Below are positions 16,535-26,396 of a DNA stretch of 48,919 nucleotides, one piece after another. Position 1 is the first letter of the stretch, and the number at the start of each line of letters is the position of its first letter. The translations under genes were made by a program, and so were the position numbers. Where the stretch lies: the NCBI GenBank assembly GCA_023429825.1, contig JAEZDC010000056.1:1-48919 (forward strand). Direction: 5' to 3'. Under the pieces are notes generated by a model. It saw only the letters and a program-made list of their open reading frames with translations, ran no database searches and had not been told where the DNA came from. The DNA is from Bacteroidota bacterium. GTDB lineage: Bacteria; Bacteroidota; Bacteroidia; Chitinophagales; Chitinophagaceae.

Positions 16535-17974
16535 TTAATAGCGGATGAGTAAGTAAACTCCTCTTGTTTCCGGTACTGTTTCTGTACCACCGCCATCATC
16601 CGTTTTTCCTATATCTGGCGGGCCGTTGAGTCCAGATAAAATATAAGCGTTTGACTGCCCGTTATCCCTTCTTTTTGCAATAGACTTATTGCCTGTAATA
16701 TCATCGGTCGTTCCGCCGCCACTATTGTTTTTAACCGTATTGTGTGTGTGGGGCCCGATCGCTTCATCTGCCCAACTGCCTGCTTTTCTTGTTACTCCAT
16801 CCACGCCACGAAGGAATCCTGGTGAATATAAAAGCGGCGCCCTGAAGTTGGTAGCACCATCTCCCGTACTCCATTTCCCTTTATGGATAAACTCTCCATC
16901 CACCGCCGTATTCCAAAGTGTATCGGTTACAATCAAATCTGCATCGAGACTCAGCATGTATTCATATAGTCTTGGATATACGTCGCGGTCAAGCAGGGCA
17001 CCTTCAGTAAATAGACAATTGAGATAGTCTTCGCTTCCTGCATCTGGAGTTTTGTCAAGACAGATTATTTCGCCAACCTTTCTTATTCCTTCCGAGGGAT
17101 TTAACACCTTCCATCTTACGTCAGCGCTATCATTGGGGTTGACCCACTTAAATATCCATGCCTGCTCGCTTTGTCCTAATATCAGGTTTGTTTTTGATCC
17201 GCCAAGCCAATCGATCGTATCAGGACCAGAACATGCGATCACTGCGTTTTTATGGCTTCCGCCCTGGGACTGAAAAAAGAATGGCCTGTTGGCAAGGGTG
17301 TCACTGAGCAAAGGAAGGGTAACAGTAATTTTAGAAGTGGCGGATTCTATTGCAATGAATTTTCCTGCGTCTGCGGCTAAAAGTGTTTCGTCAGCATCAA
17401 TAAATAGTAATTCAGAAAACAGCCCGCCTGAACTTGCGCCCGCCGTTGGATTATAGGTGATGGCTTTAGGCTGAAAATGCAAGACCCATTTTTCTCCGGT
17501 TTGGGTTTCATAACCTGCTTCATTCATTTCTGGATTATTATCTCCGTCCAAAGAATAATCTTCAGCCGGATCCTGCGTGCCGTAACCTTTTATTTCAAGA
17601 CTATAGTCCCATCCTGCCAGCGAACTGGTAGGGTCGGTATATTTTCTTCCGCCCACCGGAAAACCAGAAGTTGTTCCTGCTTTGATATGAAGGTCCGCTC
17701 TAACTTCTACGCCCGGGTATCTAGGATCAAGGCTTCCATTTGCGAGCAATGTTCCGGTGGTAGCTACACCATTTGTCTCAAATAATTTGAACAGGTGTAT
17801 CACCGGGTTGAGTCCCGTAAACTGCAGTTGCCTTGACGCTGCATGAGGCGGCGCCAGCTGTCCCGAATTAGCTACCGGTACATTTGGAGAAGATGCTTCA
17901 TACAGCACCATGTATAAATAACCCGTAATGCCGGAAGCGGAAGAAATCGATATGCGGGGGTCAAACGTTGCCAT
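16535..17974 (-). CDS. Tail fibre protein with C-terminal collar-like domain
   Basis: A 479-residue structural protein. The C-terminal ~190 residues look like a phage tail-collar domain: GEIICLDKTPDAGSEDYLNC, then STGDGATNFRAPLLYSPGFLRG, a His-rich GPHTHNT and a final GVYLLIRY, as in short tail fibres. The N-terminal ~200 residues are beta-rich and probably attach to the tail tip. It follows the 1043-residue tail protein by 10 bases in the same operon. Confidence 0.75.
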   Translation of the reverse strand: MATFDPRISISSASGITGYLYMVLYEASSPNVPVANSGQLAPPHAASRQLQFTGLNPVIHLFKLFETNGVATTGTLLANGSLDPRYPGVEVRADLHIKAGTTSGFPVGGRKYTDPTSSLAGWDYSLEIKGYGTQDPAEDYSLDGDNNPEMNEAGYETQTGEKWVLHFQPKAITYNPTAGASSGGLFSELLFIDADETLLAADAGKFIAIESATSKITVTLPLLSDTLANRPFFFQSQGGSHKNAVIACSGPDTIDWLGGSKTNLILGQSEQAWIFKWVNPNDSADVRWKVLNPSEGIRKVGEIICLDKTPDAGSEDYLNCLFTEGALLDRDVYPRLYEYMLSLDADLIVTDTLWNTAVDGEFIHKGKWSTGDGATNFRAPLLYSPGFLRGVDGVTRKAGSWADEAIGPHTHNTVKNNSGGGTTDDITGNKSIAKRRDNGQSNAYILSGLNGPPDIGKTDDGGGTETVPETRGVYLLIRY

Positions 17975-17984
17975 AGTTTAAAAT

Positions 17985-20900
17985 TTATTCTACTTCAGTG
18001 ACTTGTACCAGGTTACTGCTTACGTTACCGTTGAAGTCACCGAACTCTTTTGTTTCGATATTATATAGAACTACTATACCTTGATTGAGTTGTCCAGTTG
18101 TGGTAAGGGTGATTGACTCCCTGTTTTGTGATTCCCTGATCGGCATGTTCCAGAAGGCGGAAGCAACGCCGGGGAATTTCACCTTCTCGAATTTGCTGTC
18201 ACCATCTCTGGAATACCCTTTACCATCAATACTTGTAGAGGTGAGAACCATGATCCGGTTCAGCTTATCGATCATATAAGGAGGTACCAGCTCATCTATA
18301 GCAAGCGAGAATTTCCTGTATGTGATGCCATCGATCACCTCTGCATCGAGGGGTTCGTCTTCGTTGAATGAGAACTTGGCTTCAGGATTATAATCATGGA
18401 TCGTCCCTTCAATACGGAATGAAGGATTATAGCCTCCTGTAAATATTGTGCAGTGCTTATTCTTTGCGTTAGTGTATTCAAAAAGCAAAGTCTGTGGCCA
18501 ATCTTCTTTCACGTGCAAGCCTTCTGAAATAAACTGTACCTGCGCTGATCCACCGCCGAATGTTGCGAGCAGGTAGTATATTCCCTCATCAAGTCCTGCT
18601 AAACTCACATTACCCTGGAATAAAACATAAGGCGATGCCACCGCCGCAGAAACAACCTGGTTTAAATTCACCGTAGCTACTATCTTACCGTGGCAGGTCA
18701 TTACATCGATCTGTGCCGGTGCCAGCCCGTTAGTAATGGCTTGCAATTTTATTGTATCGTTGGTCTGCCACTTCTGGAAGTAATTTTTTCTATTTGTATA
18801 ATTCTGGATTTGTTCGATGTACCAGTCCTGATCCATGTGTTTGAAGTGATATTGTGCCGGTATGATCTCTCCGATCGGAACAAACTGCACAGGACACACA
18901 TGAGCGATCGCTGCTCCGTAAGTAGACATATATAAACTGTTTATGATGTCGGGTTCTAAATTTTGTAAGACGCGGATATCGGTATCAGTACCAAGTAATC
19001 CTTTCCATTCCTGCGTTTCATTCAGTTGTGGTTTTACACCCACCTGCATCGGGAATACAAAGAGCGTATGACCGTTATAATCACATTCAATAAACCCATT
19101 CTTTGCGCCTGTCATGAGTTCGGTGAATGTTAGTGGCACTTCAGTTTTAAAAGAAAGCATGATCGGGTAGAACTTTGGAGGCTCTAACTGGTCGACCCTT
19201 ATATCCGCTTTTTCTGTGATCGTAACACCGTTAAGTGTCGTAGATAGTTCCTTATTCTTATCGAGCGTATTAAAGATGATCTTATCAAGAGTGAGAAAGT
19301 ACATGCCGGAGCGAACAAACCAACCGTGTTTCAAGAACATCCGCATCGGTGTCAGGTCTTTAATGTTAAATGCAGTGGCAGCAATATCGCTATTGATCAG
19401 CCCGGATATAGAATCGTACGCTTCTCTTTCGAGATCGTAACTACCATCTGATTCAGCGGTAGACCTTACGCAAAGAATAAAAACATCATTATCTCCCTCG
19501 CCGTCCGTTGTTTCCTGCCCGGTGTTTTTTACTCTTTGATATTCTATGCCGTGCGGATCGGCACGGTAAACACTTACCAGATTTAGCTCCCTGGATATTC
19601 TTGTAACAGGATGCTTGCGTGTAGCAGTAGTATTGTATTCGAGCCTGCCTGCTCTTTCTTCATATTTCTGTTCAGGATAACCAATTTTAGACGTGTTGAA
19701 AATAAAATCCTGCGCTACAGATATCTTAAGCCCACTTATTGCACCCACATTCATAGTAACGGTGGAGTTATCAAACACATCACTTTTACTTTCGAAATAG
19801 ACGTATTCATCGAATGGAGCCACTGATCTTTTTGCAGTACCCAGCGCACCATTGAGAATAGCATTGAACGAGGTAAAGAAATCCGATAGCGATGTTTTGA
19901 TCACGGGCGGAGAATCGGTTGCGTTACGCAAAGCATCGCCGCAGGTAACTGCGAGGTGCTGATACTGTTGGAGCAGGTTGCTTTCTGCCTGGTACTGTCC
20001 GTTAGTTATTTTACTTACCAGCATTTTAAGCAGATCGAGTGGCCTGATACCGTAGGCTTGCGTTTCTGGATATCTGGTATTAAACGAAAGCGCCACGGCT
20101 GTGCTATCGTATATCGTAATACCATTCAAACTACCCGACTGGCTTACTGATTTAAAAACAAACAAGAATAGCTTCTCATCAGCGGCGAGCGTGATATTGC
20201 CTGCGAGCGGTATAGAAGATGGCGATGAGTTGCTTTTACTAACTGTATATCCGGATACCAGTGTCACCGTTTGACCTAGCGAGGTTTTTAAAACCACATC
20301 CACTACGAGATTCCCGGATGAGGCGCCTGTTTGATCGTTGATTTTAAGCAGGCCATTAACTGCAACGGTGATGGGATTGATCGAGTAAAGAAGATAATTG
20401 GCAGATGTATTAAGATAATCTGCAAGGTTGGCCGAAGCTACATTCTCCGCCGTAACACTATCATTTCTTACTATACCTACGCTGTCTCCTTCGTTATTGG
20501 AAAACACGAACGGGAAAGCGAGGTAGGGGCTACCGTTGGGTATTGAGGCTTCGGTTGTACCGGTTTCATCCCCGTAGATAAAATTGTAAATGTCGTTGAA
20601 TAAAATACCATCAAGATTCACCCTGATATGTTCCGGCAAACTGCCATCGCACAAGATCTCGTAGGTAGTGTTCTCGTTCGCTTTGAGTAATTTACTTAAA
20701 CCGCCTTCCATGATGTTCACCTTCACGCTTGCAGGGGGCTCGTCTTCGATTTGCGTGAGATCTAGTTCGCCTTTGTAATAATGTTCATACTCATCGTTGT
20801 CGAAATTCTTTTTATTGATGTTCAGGTAAATAGTTTCTTCATACCCGTTCTTCGTATAGAATAAATAGCGAATGATCTCTGCTCCGTCATTGACGAAAGT

Positions 20901-21116
20901 TAGCGGCACGGTAAAACTCCGGGTGAGTCCAAAGTATTTTGCATTTCGTGCAAATGATATCGCGTTATCCTCCCACCCCTGAGGTGACGATTCTAACCAT
21001 TTAGGCTGAGACGATTTCTTAACCTTTGGTGTACCATCGGCATTATACCCGTCGACGTAATAACTACGCCCCTGGCTATCGGTAAGAAAATATAAAAAGG
21101 TTTTGCGGGGGCGCAT
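17985..21116 (-). CDS. Large tail tip / baseplate protein
   Basis: A 1043-residue protein without signal or membrane segments, rich in beta strands. It starts MRPRKTFLYFLTDSQGRSYYVDGYNADG. I see no catalytic motif. It is assigned by position: it follows the tape measure (apart from an inserted plus-strand cassette) and precedes the fibre genes, where siphoviruses encode the distal tail and tail-associated hub proteins. Family not recognised. Confidence 0.6.
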   Translation of the reverse strand: MRPRKTFLYFLTDSQGRSYYVDGYNADGTPKVKKSSQPKWLESSPQGWEDNAISFARNAKYFGLTRSFTVPLTFVNDGAEIIRYLFYTKNGYEETIYLNINKKNFDNDEYEHYYKGELDLTQIEDEPPASVKVNIMEGGLSKLLKANENTTYEILCDGSLPEHIRVNLDGILFNDIYNFIYGDETGTTEASIPNGSPYLAFPFVFSNNEGDSVGIVRNDSVTAENVASANLADYLNTSANYLLYSINPITVAVNGLLKINDQTGASSGNLVVDVVLKTSLGQTVTLVSGYTVSKSNSSPSSIPLAGNITLAADEKLFLFVFKSVSQSGSLNGITIYDSTAVALSFNTRYPETQAYGIRPLDLLKMLVSKITNGQYQAESNLLQQYQHLAVTCGDALRNATDSPPVIKTSLSDFFTSFNAILNGALGTAKRSVAPFDEYVYFESKSDVFDNSTVTMNVGAISGLKISVAQDFIFNTSKIGYPEQKYEERAGRLEYNTTATRKHPVTRISRELNLVSVYRADPHGIEYQRVKNTGQETTDGEGDNDVFILCVRSTAESDGSYDLEREAYDSISGLINSDIAATAFNIKDLTPMRMFLKHGWFVRSGMYFLTLDKIIFNTLDKNKELSTTLNGVTITEKADIRVDQLEPPKFYPIMLSFKTEVPLTFTELMTGAKNGFIECDYNGHTLFVFPMQVGVKPQLNETQEWKGLLGTDTDIRVLQNLEPDIINSLYMSTYGAAIAHVCPVQFVPIGEIIPAQYHFKHMDQDWYIEQIQNYTNRKNYFQKWQTNDTIKLQAITNGLAPAQIDVMTCHGKIVATVNLNQVVSAAVASPYVLFQGNVSLAGLDEGIYYLLATFGGGSAQVQFISEGLHVKEDWPQTLLFEYTNAKNKHCTIFTGGYNPSFRIEGTIHDYNPEAKFSFNEDEPLDAEVIDGITYRKFSLAIDELVPPYMIDKLNRIMVLTSTSIDGKGYSRDGDSKFEKVKFPGVASAFWNMPIRESQNRESITLTTTGQLNQGIVVLYNIETKEFGDFNGNVSSNLVQVTEVE

Positions 21117-21235
21117 TCAGCTAAAAAATTTAGTATTATAAAGGTAGCCGTAATGCAGGTGTGGAAAGCTTTTGAGCTTCCATTATTAACATTTGAGCGG
21201 TGAATGTGTAAATTTACTTACTAAATTTTTTGTCA

Positions 21236-21439
21236 ATGAGCTGTACGAATTGCAGTGAGGAAGCAAGGAGAAAAAATGCCTCGTTAAATGAGGCAAGGCA
21301 GCTAGCTGCAACCAGAGCAAAACAGGAAGCTCAGCCTTACGCCGTTTGCATAGACCCGCCATCCGAAGAATATTTGGTTGTAAATTTTGAGAACGCAAGT
21401 GAATTTCTAATTATAGAAGTACTGACGCCTGGCGCGTAA
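21236..21439 (+). CDS. Small CxxC protein, prophage cargo
   Basis: A 67-residue protein from the ATG at 21236 (MSCTNCSEEARRKN), with a CTNC pair at 3-6, a charged helix (LNEARQLAATRAKQEAQ) and a beta-like C-terminus. Not recognised. First of three plus-strand genes set against the minus-strand tail operon, so probably separately expressed (moron-type). Confidence 0.55.
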   Translation: MSCTNCSEEARRKNASLNEARQLAATRAKQEAQPYAVCIDPPSEEYLVVNFENASEFLIIEVLTPGA

Positions 21440-21458
21440 AAGAATTAAAATACATATT

Positions 21459-22082
21459 ATGAGCGAAGTGAAATTAATAACCGATTGCAGCAAGCTAACC
21501 TTAGATAAGTTTTTAGACTGTCTTTTTGATAAAGACTATTCTGTTTTGATAGTTCAGGGAGAGCCGTCTCAGGAAGAACTCCTGTTTGCATGGCAGAGAA
21601 TCTTTGCGCAGTACAATGCGATGGTGGCTACAGAAGAGAACAACCGGCATATCGAAAAAACAAAAGAGGCTAATATACTCGTAGGAAAGATTTCCCTAGT
21701 TGCCGGGATCATACATCACTTGCAGATCATCTACGAAAAAGAGTTAGTGGATATATTACAGGAGTTGGGATTAAAGCCTAACATAAAAGAAGATGATTCT
21801 TTTGATGTAAGAATTTCAAAGCTTGCAACTGTTGAAAGCCGAGCAAAAAAGTGGGTTACCAAACTTGATATATTAACCAAAGAACTGGAAAAGGAGCAAA
21901 CAAATGAAGAGGGTATTATTGCTACCAGGGACACATTCAGCCAAGGATTAGAAAGGTATAACAGGTATGCTAAAACTCAATACTTGCCGTGGACGATCAC
22001 AGTTTCAATATATTGTCAAGGCATAAAACACATGATCGAAGCTGCCAAAAAATTAGAACTGAAGAAAGCTCAGGGTAAGTAA
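21459..22082 (+). CDS. Hypothetical prophage cargo protein
   Basis: A 207-residue, mostly helical soluble protein. The first third is beta/alpha (LDCLFDKDYSVLIVQGEPSQEELLFAWQRIF); a coiled coil spans about 130-165. No motif identified. It follows the CxxC gene by 19 bases on the same strand and precedes a lipoprotein gene by 20 bases, so the three are likely co-transcribed. Confidence 0.6.
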   Translation: MSEVKLITDCSKLTLDKFLDCLFDKDYSVLIVQGEPSQEELLFAWQRIFAQYNAMVATEENNRHIEKTKEANILVGKISLVAGIIHHLQIIYEKELVDILQELGLKPNIKEDDSFDVRISKLATVESRAKKWVTKLDILTKELEKEQTNEEGIIATRDTFSQGLERYNRYAKTQYLPWTITVSIYCQGIKHMIEAAKKLELKKAQGK

Positions 22083-22102
22083 AGCTTTTGTACATTTATT
22101 TT

Positions 22103-22381
22103 ATGAGATTAATACTACTTGTATTCATTGCTTCATTAGTAAGCTGCACTAATAAGAAAGCTCAAATCGTTGAAGAGCAGAAAAGACTTCAATCCGAACT
22201 TAAGGCCATCGATAGTAAGCAGGATGCATGGACGACCGGAGAAGAAGGCAAAAGACTTTCTTCCGATACCTCTTTCGAAGCCAGCGTAACCTATACTAGA
22301 AAGCTATTTGACTTTGAAAGGGAAAGAAAAAGGCTGAGAGAAAAAATTGATTCCTTGGAAATGGAACTTAAAAAATATTAG
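22103..22381 (+). CDS. Prophage-encoded lipoprotein
   Basis: A 92-residue protein from the ATG at 22103 (MRLILLVFIASLVSC|TNKK) with a clear lipobox LVSC, then a charged coiled coil to the end (VEEQKRLQSELKAIDSKQ; RERKRLREKIDSLEMELKKY). A short lipid-anchored coiled coil could be a superinfection-exclusion or envelope protein; the role is unknown. Its stop overlaps the stop of the convergent tape measure gene by four bases. Confidence 0.7.
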   Translation: MRLILLVFIASLVSCTNKKAQIVEEQKRLQSELKAIDSKQDAWTTGEEGKRLSSDTSFEASVTYTRKLFDFERERKRLREKIDSLEMELKKY

Positions 22382-25300
22382 TTAAATACCTGCTTCTGTA
22401 CATAATCATTCCATGAACCATTATTGTGAATTATCACCTTTGGAGTTTTCTGTTTTGCCGATCTCCTCAATGTTTCATGCATAGAGTATTCAGTAATATT
22501 AATCAACTGATCTAATTTCTTTTCAATCATTCTGTCGCTAGCGGGTACATTGGTTCTTGATCCCTCCATGATAAAATTATTACTCATTGCTGCCATTGCT
22601 TTATCATGAGGTATGATCTTAGTTCCCTCACTTAAGTAGCGCAGCGTTGGTCTGTCATTACCCATGAACATCCTTCCGCTTCTTTCAATATATAATTCCG
22701 GCCCGAGTTCATCGGTCAAAGCCCACTCAGCCTTACCACCATCACGACCTGTCGCATATTTCGGAAGGGGTGCAGCGATTGCCAGCGCGAGTTGTGCGGC
22801 ACCTAATGCTCCCGTAACAGCAGCAAGGGCAATGTTAGCCGGCGTGTATGGCTTAGCGCCTAAGGCTCTTACCACAGCAAGTGCAGTTTCCATGATGATG
22901 GATGCAATGTTTTCTGCCCGCTCAAACTTTGCCCTTTGAAGATTTAACTGACGGATCTTTCTTTCATTAGCTTCTTTCTGCGCCATTCGCTGAGATTCCA
23001 GTATCTTCAACTTATTCGCCTTCTCTTCTTCCGTCAGTGATGAGTTGCTGATCCTTTCCACTTCAGCTTCATAATTCATCTGCTGCTTTTCTTCGAGTGC
23101 ATTAAGCTCCTCTGTTTTTCTTTCTATCCCGGCAGTGATCGCCTGACCAATAAGATCAATAACCTGAGCGGCAAAATTTTGAACCTGTTCAAGATTCTTT
23201 ACCAGCTTATCAAACCGCTCTTTATCAGCATCGGTTTTTTTCTTTTGAGATTCTTTGTAGTCCTCAACATCTATATCATTGTACTGCTGGCGTAAATCAG
23301 ATAACTGAGCTTCTAATCTTGTGCGCTCTTCACTTGATATTTTCTCTGACTTCAAAAGCTCTTCTGTAGACTTGATCTGTCCTTCTATATTCTTCCGAAG
23401 ATATTTCTCCTGAATAGCCTGCTTTTGTTTTTCGTACTCTTCAACAGTGATGGTTTCTGCAAGAAGCGACTCTGTTAATAAGGTCAATTCCTGGTTTTGC
23501 GCAATCCGGTTTCTATCGAGTCTGCTCTGAAGTTTTTTGTTGATCTTTTCTATCCGGTCTGCCTCATCTTTTTCTTCTTTCTCCTTGCGCTTATCCTGCT
23601 CAGTTTTCATCATCGCAGTGATCTGCTTCTCTACTTCGGTTTGAAGGTTTAGCAGATCAAGACTGGCTTGGACTTTTATTTTTTGCTTTTCCTTCTCCGT
23701 TAAATCAGTATTTAATAATTCAAAATCCCTTTGAGCTAATATCAATGAGCTTTGCTCTTCTCCTAGCCGTTTCATAGCCAACAGCCTTGTGCTCAATGAT
23801 TGCTCTTCGTTATCAGCTATTGACTTTAAAGCATCTATCTGCTGCTGTTTCCCTAATTGAATTATTTCGAACTGAGCCCGAGATTGACGATCGGCTAAGT
23901 CCTTATCTATTTTAGCCTGTTTTTCGGTAGCCTCTCGACCCTTGTCAATGGCTTTTTGTCTCTCATCAGCAATACGCTTATTGTTGTTTACTTCATTAAC
24001 AGCTTTCTCGGTTTGTAAATCCATAATCTCCCGATTAATATCTGCCTCAAAAGCCGCAGCTTCTTCTTTTGTGGCGAAATCGGATTTAAGAAAACTGGAA
24101 GCTCTTCTCCTGAGATTAAATATTTGTTCATCGACTGCTAGCTGACGTTTCAAATAAGCTCCTTGCTTATCCCCATTTGCTTCTAATAAATCTGCCTCCC
24201 GCTTTAATTGGTCAAGCCCGCCTTTTTTGGCATTATTAATTTTTTCTTGTTGATCTGCCAAGGCGGTAAGTTTAGACCTGAAGTCGGCAAGTTTCTGATT
24301 TAATTCTTCTTGAGCCTTTGCCTGGTCTTCTGTTGAATCGGTGGCTTCCTCCGATGCTGATGTGAAGGCAGAGAGAAGAACGACTACCGCTCCCAGCCCT
24401 GTTGCTAACAACGCAACTCGTAAAGCTTTAGCGGCCACGGTTGCGCCACCCATAGCGAAAGTTGCCAATGCTTGCGCCGCCGCAACTGCTTTCGTTTGTA
24501 CTGAATAAAATAGCTGAACCGCTGCCCCTTCTTTTTGTAGGGCGTTAACAGTGGCTTGGACACCCTGAACCACGGCCATTACAGCCATTAGCTTAGCCAT
24601 TTGTTTTTGCAGGTCTTCGTTTTCATCACCGAAAAGAGCTGCTGCCCCTTGAGCTGCACCATACATCCCGGCTAATGCCTCTGCTGATTTTAATAACCCG
24701 TCAAACACAAACGTGTCTGATCCAACGGTTTTCTGCGTGGCTTTCAAATCTTCAAAACTATCTCGAAGCTTACCGTTTTCCTGAATAAGTTCTTTTACCA
24801 CTTCCGAGTCTTCACCATACACCAAAGCCAGCTGTTCAATAGCAACCTGATTCTGTTTTATATCCTCACGCATAGACACAAACCCGTGAGCTGAGCTGTT
24901 TAATATTTGCTCTAATAGAGACTGTTCTTTTTGAAGTTCCTGGATTACCTCAGTATTATTTGTACCAGCCTTTGTAAAATCGTCAAGCTTTTGCTTGACT
25001 TCCGACAGTGCCGACTCTAAAACCTTAGTTGCTCCGGAATAGTTACCTACGTTCCGCTGATATCTGCCTGTACTGCCTTCAAGATTTTTGAGTTCGACAT
25101 CGAGTTCTTTAATTTTTTGAAGCAATTCTTTTCCTTTGGCAGCATTTCTCTCTGATGCAGAAAGATTATCATACTCACGTTGCAGTTGCTTTATGACGAT
25201 CTGCTTTTGCTTTATAGATCCTTCAGCGGCTTGTTGAAGTTGTATCTCTTCTTTGGTAGCCTGGTTTAACTGTTGTAAGGACAACTTAGCTGCTACATTT

Positions 25301-25593
25301 TGTTTCGCTGCCTCACTTGTTGCCGCAGCTGTTTTAGCCTCGGTAACCGCTCGCTGAGATAATATTTTATTGTATTCGATAACGGCGAGTGTTACTTCGT
25401 CAGTTGCTTTCTTGCTCCGTTTTAAGGAAGCTTCCAGTTCTTTCTCTGATGCGTTGCCGGCTTTGTAGGATTGAAGAGTTTTATACAGGTCTTTTACCTG
25501 GTTCATGCTATCAACAACCATAGCCACGAACAACTGATGTTCTTTGGACATCTTATCTATATCGAGAAAACTGTCTGGTCTCTGCTCTGCCAT
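22378..25593 (-). CDS. Tail tape measure protein
   Basis: A 1071-residue protein with long coiled coils (about 70-300 and 430-850), a hydrophobic region near 365-415 (ATFAMGGATVAAKALRVALLATGLGAVVVLL in part) and a second near 900-960. The C-terminal signature is typical of tape measures (YATGRDGGKAEWALTDELGPELYIERSG ... IIPHDKAM in part). It sets tail length and helps DNA entry. At the usual ~0.15 nm per residue the tail would be about 160 nm (inference). Largest gene of the region, downstream of the tail tube gene as expected. Confidence 0.9.
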   Translation of the reverse strand: MAEQRPDSFLDIDKMSKEHQLFVAMVVDSMNQVKDLYKTLQSYKAGNASEKELEASLKRSKKATDEVTLAVIEYNKILSQRAVTEAKTAAATSEAAKQNVAAKLSLQQLNQATKEEIQLQQAAEGSIKQKQIVIKQLQREYDNLSASERNAAKGKELLQKIKELDVELKNLEGSTGRYQRNVGNYSGATKVLESALSEVKQKLDDFTKAGTNNTEVIQELQKEQSLLEQILNSSAHGFVSMREDIKQNQVAIEQLALVYGEDSEVVKELIQENGKLRDSFEDLKATQKTVGSDTFVFDGLLKSAEALAGMYGAAQGAAALFGDENEDLQKQMAKLMAVMAVVQGVQATVNALQKEGAAVQLFYSVQTKAVAAAQALATFAMGGATVAAKALRVALLATGLGAVVVLLSAFTSASEEATDSTEDQAKAQEELNQKLADFRSKLTALADQQEKINNAKKGGLDQLKREADLLEANGDKQGAYLKRQLAVDEQIFNLRRRASSFLKSDFATKEEAAAFEADINREIMDLQTEKAVNEVNNNKRIADERQKAIDKGREATEKQAKIDKDLADRQSRAQFEIIQLGKQQQIDALKSIADNEEQSLSTRLLAMKRLGEEQSSLILAQRDFELLNTDLTEKEKQKIKVQASLDLLNLQTEVEKQITAMMKTEQDKRKEKEEKDEADRIEKINKKLQSRLDRNRIAQNQELTLLTESLLAETITVEEYEKQKQAIQEKYLRKNIEGQIKSTEELLKSEKISSEERTRLEAQLSDLRQQYNDIDVEDYKESQKKKTDADKERFDKLVKNLEQVQNFAAQVIDLIGQAITAGIERKTEELNALEEKQQMNYEAEVERISNSSLTEEEKANKLKILESQRMAQKEANERKIRQLNLQRAKFERAENIASIIMETALAVVRALGAKPYTPANIALAAVTGALGAAQLALAIAAPLPKYATGRDGGKAEWALTDELGPELYIERSGRMFMGNDRPTLRYLSEGTKIIPHDKAMAAMSNNFIMEGSRTNVPASDRMIEKKLDQLINITEYSMHETLRRSAKQKTPKVIIHNNGSWNDYVQKQVFN

Positions 25594-25595
25594 GA

Positions 25596-26030
25596 TTATA
25601 TCTTAAGTTTCGTTCTGTAATTTTTGATTAAACTGTCTGCGGCAGCACGCCCGTATTTTGGCTGTCTTTCTTCGTTCAATCCGAATATCTCTTTACCGTA
25701 GGTTTCTTGCAGCATCTCACTTTTACTGTCTGCGCTATCTGAGACTAAACCGTCTGCGCGTGGGTCAACAAATATTCCTGAGTAGAAATCATTTTTATTC
25801 CGCAGGTCAATAGGCTTTTTCTTTCCTTTTTTCTTAGCGTATGAAGGGGAATATTCATCGCTGCCGGTTTTTAAATTGAAGATCGCCTCGCCATCACTTC
25901 TTTCACCGCTTAGAAGCTGGTCCTTTTGTAACTGTACAAATGTTTTTGATGAGTCGATGAAGGCTATTTCGACCTCCTGTTTAAAGTCAACCTTCGATAG
26001 CGTTTGATATAGATCGGCTATTGTTCTCAC
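25596..26030 (-). CDS. Phage tail-region protein
   Basis: A 144-residue basic protein from a GTG at 26030 (MRTIADLYQTLSKVD). It contains YSPSYAKKKGKKKPIDLRNKNDF in part and GKEIFGLNEERQPKYG, and ends in a basic helix. It overlaps the end of the upstream 67-residue gene by 44 bases and sits 2 bases before the tape measure. Not recognised; the position suggests a tail assembly protein. The GTG and long overlap leave room for expression by frameshift from the upstream gene. Confidence 0.6.
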   Translation of the reverse strand: MRTIADLYQTLSKVDFKQEVEIAFIDSSKTFVQLQKDQLLSGERSDGEAIFNLKTGSDEYSPSYAKKKGKKKPIDLRNKNDFYSGIFVDPRADGLVSDSADSKSEMLQETYGKEIFGLNEERQPKYGRAAADSLIKNYRTKLKI

Positions 26031-26190
26031 TATATTTTTTAATTATCCGGTAGGCTTGTTTTAAAGATTCCTTTCTTCGCTCTGCCGTCAACTCAGGCCA
26101 CAGATGTTGATTGCATTTATTGCTGATAAATTGATCTTCTGTTTGAGCCATTGTCCATTCTACATTAAATGATACCCCGTCTACTCTCAT
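25987..26190 (-). CDS. Small phage protein, tail chaperone candidate
   Basis: A 67-residue helical protein (MAQTEDQFISNKC near 14-26; AERRKESLKQAYRIIKKYSENN near 36-57). It overlaps the previous gene by ATGA and the next by 44 bases. A run AAAAAA at its RIIKKY codons lies just before the GTG of the next gene. Position just upstream of the tape measure is where gpG/gpGT-type chaperones occur. Confidence 0.5.
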   Translation of the reverse strand: MRVDGVSFNVEWTMAQTEDQFISNKCNQHLWPELTAERRKESLKQAYRIIKKYSENNSRSISNAIEG

Positions 26191-26396
26191 GAACCTGAGA
26201 ATTTATAATTACCGCACCCCAGATTCTTAAGTATTGCGTCCTGGCTTTGCTCGATCAGCGTACAGTACACGTTACATCTTTCCAGTACCCATCTTCCAAC
26301 AAAACTGTTTTGCTCCTCCGATGTCATGTCAAAAAACCACTGGCGGTAGAACTTATATTTCCTGCGCAGGTCGTATGGTGCTTTTGATCTTGGCAT
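26187..26396 (-). CDS. Small phage protein upstream of tape measure
   Basis: A 69-residue protein (MPRSKAPYDLRRKYKFYRQWFFDMTSEEQNSF) with aromatic/basic N-terminus and two Cys near the C-terminus. Its ATG overlaps the MurD-domain gene stop (TGATG), so the two are translationally linked. Not recognised. Confidence 0.55.
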   Translation of the reverse strand: MPRSKAPYDLRRKYKFYRQWFFDMTSEEQNSFVGRWVLERCNVYCTLIEQSQDAILKNLGCGNYKFSGS

